A stretch of DNA of 6,724 nt, from assembly GCA_905236535.1 (NCBI GenBank), contig CAJOQN010000025.1, forward strand, positions 1-6,724. The letters run 5' to 3'. The stretch comes from an uncultured Bacilli bacterium (GTDB taxonomy: Bacteria; Bacillota_I; Bacilli_A; RFN20; CAG-826). Each line of letters opens with the position of its first letter. Position 1 is the stretch's first letter. A program made the position numbers and the translations under genes. The notes beneath the pieces were generated by a model that saw only the letters and a program-made list of their open reading frames with translations, was not told the origin of the DNA and ran no database searches. This document shows, one piece after another, positions 1 to 5,988 of this stretch.

Positions 1-582
1 GTTTTGTTTGTCTCGCCCAATCGGGAGATTAATCTCTCCGTTATTTTCTTTGATGACACCCTTGACCAACGCGAGATATTCTCGATGCATCGTGTGATCT
101 TTAAGCTGGGTGGAAAGGAATTTGTGAGCGTTGTCATTTTTCGCGACACAGATTAACCCACTGGTATCTTTATCAATACGATGGATAATCCCGGGTCTCA
201 TCACCCCGTTAATCCCACTTAAATCCTCGGTGTGATACATGATCGCATTGACCAAAGTTCCGTCATAATGTCCAATTGATGGATGGACCACTATTCCTTG
301 AGGTTTATTGATAATCAAGATATCTTCATCTTCATAAATAATATCTAAAGGGATATTTTCTTTTTTGATTTCCAGTGGTTTCACCTCTGGAATATCGACA
401 TCGATGATATCTCCCTCTTTGACTTTAATTGAAGCTTTAGCGACTTTCTCATTTAAAAGGACGTGACCTTCTTCGATCAGATTTAAGATAAAAGTTCTCG
501 AATAATCTTTCAATAATAAAACTAAGGCTTTATCAAGTCTTAGTCCGTTTATGTTTATCTTAGAATCAATATTAATTCTCAT
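1..582 (-). CDS. rluD: RluD-family 23S rRNA pseudouridine synthase, 5' part (C-terminus beyond window)
   Basis: This gene encodes the first 194 residues of an RluA/RluD-type pseudouridine synthase, which isomerises specific uridines in 23S rRNA (RluD acts on helix 69). The reading frame stays open to base 1, so the C-terminus is cut by the window edge, not by mutation. Residues 1-62 form an S4 RNA-binding domain (RLDKAL at 15-20, then LIEEGHVLLNEK around 35-46). The catalytic domain follows, with INKPQGIVVHP at 91-101 and the family signature HRIDKDTSGL at 134-143. Asp137 is the expected catalytic aspartate. The ATG at 580-582 lies inside the end of lspA, an 11-base overlap, and has no convincing Shine-Dalgarno, so translation is probably coupled to lspA. 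Position after ileS-lspA matches B. subtilis ylyB. Assignment to the RluD group is firm; the exact target uridines are inferred. Confidence 0.95.
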   Translation of the reverse strand, partial: MRINIDSKININGLRLDKALVLLLKDYSRTFILNLIEEGHVLLNEKVAKASIKVKEGDIIDVDIPEVKPLEIKKENIPLDIIYEDEDILIINKPQGIVVHPSIGHYDGTLVNAIMYHTEDLSGINGVMRPGIIHRIDKDTSGLICVAKNDNAHKFLSTQLKDHTMHREYLALVKGVIKENNGEINLPIGRDKQN

Positions 583-1261
583 CTTGTGGTTTGTTTTCTT
601 CTGAAGATTTATCTTCAGTGCTTTCTTTATTCTCCATCATTTGTTCATCGGTAGAAACGATTTTTTCATTTCCTTCGGTCGCGAGTTCAAGTTTTCTTTT
701 TTGTTTGAAATCTTTCACTTCTTCAATGATGAGGACCGTGATTAACATAATGGTCCCGATGACAAGAGCGCTATCGGCGATATTGAAATTAGGAATTGAG
801 GCAAAGCCGAAATTTAAGACGATAAAATCGACTACTCCATTCGTCTCAATCATAGGATCAAATTTGCTTAAATAAGCTTGGCTATAAAAGGCGCGGTCCA
901 CTAAATTGCCTAAACATCCCGCAATCATTAATCCCATTGAGGCTTTTTCAAGAGCATTAAGCTTCTTATATTGTTTGACCAACACAAAGATTAATAAAGC
1001 CGCTCCGATGATTGAGATGGAAATAAAGATGATTTGGTTAGCGATTGGATTCGCCGCGGTTAAGAAATTAATCCCGAAAGCCATTCCTGGATTGACGTTA
1101 TATTCAAAGAATAAGAACTCACCGATAAGATTAATCTTATCGCCAAGTTTCATCGTATGAAGGACGACTTGTTTTGAAATAAGGTCAGCGATGATGATTA
1201 AAACCCCAATCCAGAGGAAGGAATAAAAGATATCTTTTAAGATTTTAACGAATTTATTCAT
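572..1261 (-). CDS. lspA: Lipoprotein signal peptidase (signal peptidase II) with extended acidic C-terminal tail
   Basis: LspA is the membrane aspartyl protease that removes the signal peptide of diacylglyceryl-modified prolipoproteins, cutting just before the lipobox cysteine. All family blocks are visible: D26-LISK near the first membrane helix, the YNVNPGMAFG block at 54-63, AGCLGNLVDR at 114-123, GVVDFI at 142-147 and FNIADS at 159-164. Asp122 and Asp163 are the expected catalytic pair. Four hydrophobic segments lie at about 12-34, 73-95, 104-121 and 160-180. At 229 residues it is longer than the usual 150-170 or so; the excess is mostly a hydrophilic tail from about 183 to 229, rich in Glu, Lys, Ser and Gln. 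The start is supported by a strong GGAGGT nine bases upstream, and its ATG shares one base with the ileS stop. Its likely substrates include the lipoprotein encoded upstream of ileS. Confidence 0.97.
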   Translation of the reverse strand: MNKFVKILKDIFYSFLWIGVLIIIADLISKQVVLHTMKLGDKINLIGEFLFFEYNVNPGMAFGINFLTAANPIANQIIFISISIIGAALLIFVLVKQYKKLNALEKASMGLMIAGCLGNLVDRAFYSQAYLSKFDPMIETNGVVDFIVLNFGFASIPNFNIADSALVIGTIMLITVLIIEEVKDFKQKRKLELATEGNEKIVSTDEQMMENKESTEDKSSEENKPQDEN

Positions 1262-3981
1262 TATTTAATAACCTCCGCGCAGCGATGACAGACCCAGGTC
1301 TCTTCATCCATTTGAACGGCTTCATCATCATAATTACGACATCTTTGACAATAATGTCCTTCGTGATGCTTAACGATGACCTTTAAGCCTTCGATTGATT
1401 CCTCTTTTTTAACTTCGAGATGAGAAACCACTAAAGCTGATTCGAGCAAAGATTCATCCATTGAGGATAAAACTTTTTCATATTCATCATTATTCACTAA
1501 TAAGGTGACACTCGCTTCTTGAGATGATTTGACCAGACCTTCCATCTTTTTTTCTTCCAAAGCTTTATTGACCATATCTTTAATCTCGTTGAATAAAGCA
1601 TATTCTTTAATTAAAGAATCATCATAATCATGAGAGACTTTTGGATAATCATATAATTGAACATTATCTTTTCTTTCTCCCGGAAGATTCATATTTAATT
1701 CATCCATGGTAAATGGAAGGATTGGATTTAAAATTCTCAGAATATTTTCTCCTAAGATATATAAAACAGTTTGATATTGCTTTCTTCTCTTAGAATCTTT
1801 TTTATCGCAGTAGAGAGAATCTTTAGCGATATTGAGATAGAAAGAAGACAAATCGCTGGACATAAAGGACATTAGAAGCGACATCGCGGAGGCGAAGTCA
1901 TATTCATCAAAGGACGCAATAAAGGCGTTCTTAACGTCTTCAAAACGCTTAAGAATATATAAATCGACTTTTTCAAAGTCGTTGACTTGCTCTTCAACCT
2001 TAAAGTCAGCGAGATTCCAAGAGATAAATTTCAAGGTATTACGAATCTTACGATATTGTTCGGCAACTTGTTTGATGAGAGTATCTCCGATTCTCACATC
2101 TTGTTGATAATCGACAGTCGCGACCCAGAGACGGAGGATATCCGCGCCATATTGGTTAGCGATTTTGTTTGGATCAACCCCATTACCTTTTGATTTATGC
2201 ATTTGTTCCCCATGCTCATCTAAAACCCAACCATGAGAGACAACGTTTTGATATGGAGATTTTCCAAAGCAGGCTAACGAAACAATCAAAGAAGAGTTAA
2301 ACCAACCACGATATTGGTCACTCCCTTCTAAATAAAGATCACTTGGATATTTGATATCGCGTTCTCTTAATGTTCCGTTCCAAGAGGAACCACTATCAAA
2401 CCAGACATCCATAATGTCATTTTCTTTGGTGAAGATTCCATTTGGAGAATGAGCGTTTTTATAACCTTGTGGCAGTAAATCTTTAGCTTCTTTTTCATAC
2501 CAAATATTACTTCCATATTCTTTAAAGAGAGCGATGATGTGATCAAAGACTTCTTTTTCGATGATTGGAGTTTCATCTTCACAGTAGATAATAGGAATTG
2601 GGACACCCCACGCTCTTTGACGAGAGATGCACCAGTCAGAACGATCTTTAATCATGTTGACCATTCTATTTTCACCCCATTTTGGATACCAATTCACCTT
2701 GTGAATGGCCTCGAGCAATTCCTCTCTGATTGGTTCGATGGAACAGAACCATTGAGAAGTCGCTCTAAAGATGAGAGGTTTACCAGTTCTCCAATCGTGT
2801 GGATAGGAGTGAATAAAGGTTTTATGTTTTAAAAGTGCATTATTTTCTTTAAGGATATCTAAAACGACAGCGTTTGCGTCCTCATAGAATAAACCTTTGA
2901 GTCGTTCTCCGGTATCATCACTTAAATAACCTTTGCTATCGACTGGACAATATGGTTGAATTCCATATTTTTGACAAACTTGATAGTCTTCTAAACCAAA
3001 TCCCGGAGCGGTGTGGACTAATCCCGTACCAGCGTCGTTGGTGACATGCTCCCCACAGATAATAATTGATTCACGATCATAGAAAGGATGTTTGGTTTTA
3101 ATTCCTTCAAGATCTTGACCTTTATATTCTTTAAGGAGGAGACATTCATCAAAGCCAAGTTCTTCCATTAAAGAGTCTTTAAATTCTTTTAAGAAGAGGA
3201 ATTTCCCTTTATTGGTCTTATAAAGACCATAGATGAAATCTGGATGGACCGAAATCGCTAAATTGCCGGGAAGAGTCCAAGGGGTGGTCGTCCAGATAAT
3301 GACACTTGTGTCATTATCTAACAATCCTTTGCCATCGCTTACTTTAAAAGCGACATAGATGGAATGAGATTCGACATTCGCATATTCGATTTCTGCTTCC
3401 GCTAAAGCGGTTTCACTTGAGGGTGACCAGTGAACTGGTTTTAAACCTTTATAGATAAGTCCTTTAAGGGCCATGAGGGAAAATGTTTCGATTTGACGAG
3501 CTTCATAATCTTTTTGCAAAGTGAGATATGGGTTATCAAAATCTCCTAAAAGTCCTAAACGACGGATTTGGGCTTTTTGTTTTTCAACTTGCTTTAAAGC
3601 ATAAGCTTCACATATTTTACGGAATTCAACGACTGGGGTCGTTTTACGATTAACCCCCGATTTTGTCACTTGATTTTCAATGGGGAGACCATGAGTGTCC
3701 CATCCAAAAACAAATGGGGTCTTAAAACCGCACATATTTTTATAGCGGACGACAAAATCCTTAAGGACGCGGTTCATCATATGACCGCAGTGCATATCAC
3801 CGTTAGCGTATGGTGGGCCATCATGTAAAACAAATTCTTTAGCGTCTTTACGGTTGAGATTCATCGCTTCATAGAGGCGGTCTTTATTCCATTTGTCCAC
3901 TAAAAGAGGTTCTTTGATATTGAGATTCCCTTTCATCTCAAAATCAGTTTTTGTCATTATTAATGTGTCTTTAAATTCCAT
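1261..3981 (-). CDS. ileS: Isoleucyl-tRNA synthetase (bacterial type with C-terminal zinc finger)
   Basis: This is a full-length class I aminoacyl-tRNA synthetase, 906 residues, that charges tRNA-Ile in the cytoplasm and edits misactivated valine. The start is placed at the ATG at 3981, because MEFKDTLIMTKTDFEM aligns with the usual bacterial N-terminus and GGAG lies 12 bases upstream. A longer frame from TTG at 3999 would translate through that ribosome site. Seen in order: the HIGH-type motif as HCGH at 64-67; the CP1 editing domain with WTTTPWTLPGN at 230-240 and HTAPGFGLEDY at 323-333 (His323 and Asp332 match known editing residues); WFDSGSSW at 527-534; GSDQYRGWFNSSL at 553-565; and a KMSKS-type loop as QMHKS at 593-597. 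The C-terminal zinc finger has Cys878, Cys881, Cys898 and Cys901. HCGH and QMHKS deviate from consensus, but the catalytic histidines and second KMSKS lysine are kept. It follows the nuclease gene by 20 bases, with no room for a T-box leader. Confidence 0.98.
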   Translation of the reverse strand: MEFKDTLIMTKTDFEMKGNLNIKEPLLVDKWNKDRLYEAMNLNRKDAKEFVLHDGPPYANGDMHCGHMMNRVLKDFVVRYKNMCGFKTPFVFGWDTHGLPIENQVTKSGVNRKTTPVVEFRKICEAYALKQVEKQKAQIRRLGLLGDFDNPYLTLQKDYEARQIETFSLMALKGLIYKGLKPVHWSPSSETALAEAEIEYANVESHSIYVAFKVSDGKGLLDNDTSVIIWTTTPWTLPGNLAISVHPDFIYGLYKTNKGKFLFLKEFKDSLMEELGFDECLLLKEYKGQDLEGIKTKHPFYDRESIIICGEHVTNDAGTGLVHTAPGFGLEDYQVCQKYGIQPYCPVDSKGYLSDDTGERLKGLFYEDANAVVLDILKENNALLKHKTFIHSYPHDWRTGKPLIFRATSQWFCSIEPIREELLEAIHKVNWYPKWGENRMVNMIKDRSDWCISRQRAWGVPIPIIYCEDETPIIEKEVFDHIIALFKEYGSNIWYEKEAKDLLPQGYKNAHSPNGIFTKENDIMDVWFDSGSSWNGTLRERDIKYPSDLYLEGSDQYRGWFNSSLIVSLACFGKSPYQNVVSHGWVLDEHGEQMHKSKGNGVDPNKIANQYGADILRLWVATVDYQQDVRIGDTLIKQVAEQYRKIRNTLKFISWNLADFKVEEQVNDFEKVDLYILKRFEDVKNAFIASFDEYDFASAMSLLMSFMSSDLSSFYLNIAKDSLYCDKKDSKRRKQYQTVLYILGENILRILNPILPFTMDELNMNLPGERKDNVQLYDYPKVSHDYDDSLIKEYALFNEIKDMVNKALEEKKMEGLVKSSQEASVTLLVNNDEYEKVLSSMDESLLESALVVSHLEVKKEESIEGLKVIVKHHEGHYCQRCRNYDDEAVQMDEETWVCHRCAEVIK
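1271..1276 (-). promoter_or_regulatory. Shine-Dalgarno for lspA inside the ileS 3' end
   Basis: GGAGGT on the minus strand lies nine bases before the lspA ATG and is the best ribosome binding site in the window. It is built into the ileS codons for Ala-Glu-Val just before the stop. With the TAATG stop/start overlap this supports direct initiation plus translational coupling. Confidence 0.85.
3294..3319. repeat. Perfect 26-base palindrome (12-bp arms, 2-base centre) within ileS
   Basis: The arm agataatgacac (3294-3305) is followed by tt and its exact reverse complement gtgtcattatct (3308-3319). On the mRNA strand it would form a 12-bp stem with an AA centre, in practice a four-base loop. It lies inside the codons for LLDNDTSVIIW, just before the T-rich peptide of the IleS editing domain. 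No run of T follows, so it does not look like an intrinsic terminator. Function is unknown. Confidence 0.75.
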
Positions 3982-3993
3982 AATGTATGTAAA

Positions 3994-3997
3994 CTCC
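3994..3997 (-). promoter_or_regulatory. Shine-Dalgarno for ileS (decides start)
   Basis: GGAG on the minus strand lies 12 bases before the ATG at 3981, inside the 20-base gap after the nuclease gene. It overlaps the alternative in-frame TTG at 3999, which therefore cannot use it. This favours the 906-residue IleS over a 912-residue form. The spacing is slightly long. Confidence 0.65.
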
Positions 3998-4001
3998 AAA
4001 A

Positions 4002-5972
4002 TTAATTAACTTGATTAAAGGCTAAGGCATATACATAAATTGCGCCTTCGGAGGCCCCTGTTCCATTGATGATGAATTTGATTTTTCCTGTCAAGGAAGT
4101 GAAATTATCACCAACAGTTTCTGGTCCTACTGTTTGTGGGGTTCGAGTAATAGAACCACTAGAGATGATAGTTTCCCCCACCATAATGGTATAATTGATG
4201 GTTTTGTTAGCGGCGCAACTACCTTTGAAATAAACTTTATCAACGGTGTATTCACTAGTGGTTTCAAAGACTAATTCATGCATTGTCTTTCCACCATTGG
4301 CGACACCAAAGGCCATCCCCCAAGTGTTATTGTTACTGCCCATCTCTCCTTTTTCATTGGTCCAACTAACTTTCCAATCGACTCCGTTTTTATTGACGTT
4401 ACCACCATTGGAGAAGTCGGTTTTTGTGCTTCCAACAAACATTGAAATGTTTGAGCAAGATTCTAAACTCCCTTTATTAACCACGACATCAAGGTTGATG
4501 TTGTTAATTGGGGTGTTGATGACTAATTTTTTACTTCCCGCTTCGGCATCCGATTTTGTGAATGTGTAATCAGGGGTGCTATCAGAATATGTGGGAGCGA
4601 TCGTTGAAAGGTTATTCTTAACCCCGACGATGGTGTAATCAGTTTTAGAGAAAGTCGCTCCTTCATCATATTCTCTTTTAGCACTTTGAATAGCGTAATG
4701 GTTAATTTCATCTTTATCCATATTCAAATTTAGATATGTTGGTTTGAGATAACGGAGGTCTCCACTTTCGTTTTTCTTATTTCCAAAGATATAATCCACT
4801 AATTCAGGATAATCAACGAATGGGTTGCGGTTTCCTTGTTGATTTTCACCACTATAGACGAATTCATTATGTTGGTATTCAAGATAATCAACGGTTTGAT
4901 TGTTCCAATTCAACAAAGTTGAAAGGTTACCAATCTTATATTGACAGTTCGCCGTGGTGTAGGCGGAATATCCTTCCGCTCCTTCGCCATATGTTTCAAT
5001 GGCGTCATTAAGAATCGCGGTTTTTTCGGGATTAACAATCCCGCTTTCTTTAATTTCTTTATAATACCATTGGGTATAGGTGTATTTTGAGAAAGAGACA
5101 TATTCTTCCACGACTTCAAGAGGCTTATAAGTAACTGGGATATAAACGGTGGCTGTAGATTTTCCATATGTTTCTTTATCGGCTTCTGAATAAGTAAGAG
5201 TGACGGGGACATTAGCTTCTTCAGTGGTGTTATACATAACGCACATATAGAAAATAGCGCGTGTCACTTTTCCTTTATCGGAATCGATTGGTTCAAAGTT
5301 ACGATTATCACATTTGTAATGTCCAAAATCTTGGTAGTTGTTATCGCCAGTATCGATAGCGTTTCCAAAATTCTTATTGCCTCTAGACGTGTTACCAGAA
5401 TTGCTCGAGGCAAATAAATTATGGAAATCGGTCGCACGCCCTTTGACATTAACGGCATCACTAGAGCTAAAACCAGTCATCAAAGATGCGGCGTACGCGT
5501 GCTCTCTTTGCCATCCTTTACCGCTGTTATAGGTATTAGTTTTATAATCATTATCATTTGAATAGATAACGTCCACCATTTCAAAATCATCTAAGGCTTG
5601 GTCAGCATTTTGATTTGTGGCCCAGTTTCCATCGTATTTAAGTTTAGTGATTCCACTAGAAATAATCGCATGGAGTTTATTTTTTAAATCTTCACCATTA
5701 TTCCAGGTGAGTTCACCATAATAATTATTGTAATAATTATATCCATAGTCGGTTTCAGAAGGAACTTCGCTTGTTTGTTCAGAATCTTGTTCGCTTTCAG
5801 ATTCGCTTGTCCCTTCAGATTCAGATGTCGATTCGCCTTCGGATTCTGAAATAAACTCGCTTTCAGACTCACTATCACGATCGATAGGTTTAGGTTTTTG
5901 ACAAGAGGCTAAAAGAGAGAATGTTAAGGAAATGAGCAAAAGGTTAAGGAATTTCTTCTTGGCGTTTCTCAT
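4002..5972 (-). CDS. Secreted lipoprotein nuclease: Endonuclease I (His-Me finger) domain plus Ig-like and beta-rich C-terminal domains
   Basis: This gene encodes a 656-residue predicted lipoprotein likely to cut DNA and/or RNA outside the cell. A basic N-terminus and hydrophobic stretch lead to the lipobox LASC, with Cys24 as lipidation site. Residues 34-73 are a Ser/Glu-rich linker. The Endonuclease I domain covers about 90-397: GWQREHAYAASLM at 153-165 carries the REH motif (His158 the expected general base, Glu157 a metal ligand), DFHNLFASSNSGNTSRGN at 182-199 carries the family Asn/Arg residues, and GNRNPFVDYPELVDYIFG at 380-397 matches the family's end block. Residues 432-490 resemble a bacterial Ig-like domain, and about 491-656 are beta-rich and unrecognised. 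The start is uncertain: ATG at 5972 gives a canonical signal peptide, while an in-frame TTG at 5987 would add five residues; neither has a good ribosome site. It lies between ftsZ and ileS in the same direction. Substrate (nutrient scavenging, biofilm DNA, defence) cannot be read from sequence. Confidence 0.88.
   Translation of the reverse strand: MRNAKKKFLNLLLISLTFSLLASCQKPKPIDRDSESESEFISESEGESTSESEGTSESESEQDSEQTSEVPSETDYGYNYYNNYYGELTWNNGEDLKNKLHAIISSGITKLKYDGNWATNQNADQALDDFEMVDVIYSNDNDYKTNTYNSGKGWQREHAYAASLMTGFSSSDAVNVKGRATDFHNLFASSNSGNTSRGNKNFGNAIDTGDNNYQDFGHYKCDNRNFEPIDSDKGKVTRAIFYMCVMYNTTEEANVPVTLTYSEADKETYGKSTATVYIPVTYKPLEVVEEYVSFSKYTYTQWYYKEIKESGIVNPEKTAILNDAIETYGEGAEGYSAYTTANCQYKIGNLSTLLNWNNQTVDYLEYQHNEFVYSGENQQGNRNPFVDYPELVDYIFGNKKNESGDLRYLKPTYLNLNMDKDEINHYAIQSAKREYDEGATFSKTDYTIVGVKNNLSTIAPTYSDSTPDYTFTKSDAEAGSKKLVINTPINNINLDVVVNKGSLESCSNISMFVGSTKTDFSNGGNVNKNGVDWKVSWTNEKGEMGSNNNTWGMAFGVANGGKTMHELVFETTSEYTVDKVYFKGSCAANKTINYTIMVGETIISSGSITRTPQTVGPETVGDNFTSLTGKIKFIINGTGASEGAIYVYALAFNQVN
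5754..5873 (-). repeat. Ser/Glu low-complexity repeat (coding, lipoprotein linker)
   Basis: Forty codons of the nuclease lipoprotein are made of irregular SE, SESE, SEG and TSE units (residues 34-73, just after lipobox Cys24). The DNA is correspondingly repetitive, with recurring tcagattc and tcgctttcaga words on the plus strand. Such acidic linkers are thought to hold a lipid-anchored domain away from the membrane or across the wall. The repetition makes this stretch a likely site of length variation and of assembly error. Confidence 0.85.
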
Positions 5973-5988
5973 ATTCGTCTTTTTCAAT

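Noticed and set aside
1..582. rluD as a truncated pseudogene
   Set aside because: The frame is open to the window edge, with all motifs in place; the truncation is due only to the window.
1602..1619. 18-base perfect palindrome attctttaattaaagaat in ileS
   Set aside because: It is AT-rich, has no loop, and is short enough to arise by chance in coding sequence for DSLIKEY; no T tract follows.
591..2832. Several plus-strand open frames of 68-97 codons (591-875, 906-1160, 1987-2193, 2539-2832)
   Set aside because: They lie antisense to lspA and ileS, show no recognisable domains, and are composed as expected for shadows of well-supported genes.
3982..3999. Longer IleS starting at TTG 3999
   Set aside because: The extra residues MEFTYI do not match family N-termini, and the only ribosome site (GGAG) would lie within the start region itself; ATG at 3981 fits better.
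5721..5740. AT-only inverted repeat (9-bp arms) in the nuclease gene
   Set aside because: It is fully explained by the run of Tyr and Asn codons (YNYYNNYYG) after the Ser/Glu linker.
4246..5878. Open frames of 62-107 codons on both strands within the nuclease gene
   Set aside because: They are alternative frames of a gene with a clear lipobox and Endonuclease I motifs; the low-complexity coding sequence explains their openness.
5973..5987. Longer nuclease starting at TTG 5987
   Set aside because: It would start one base after the ftsZ stop without a ribosome site; ATG 5972 gives a typical lipoprotein signal peptide. This remains possible through coupling.
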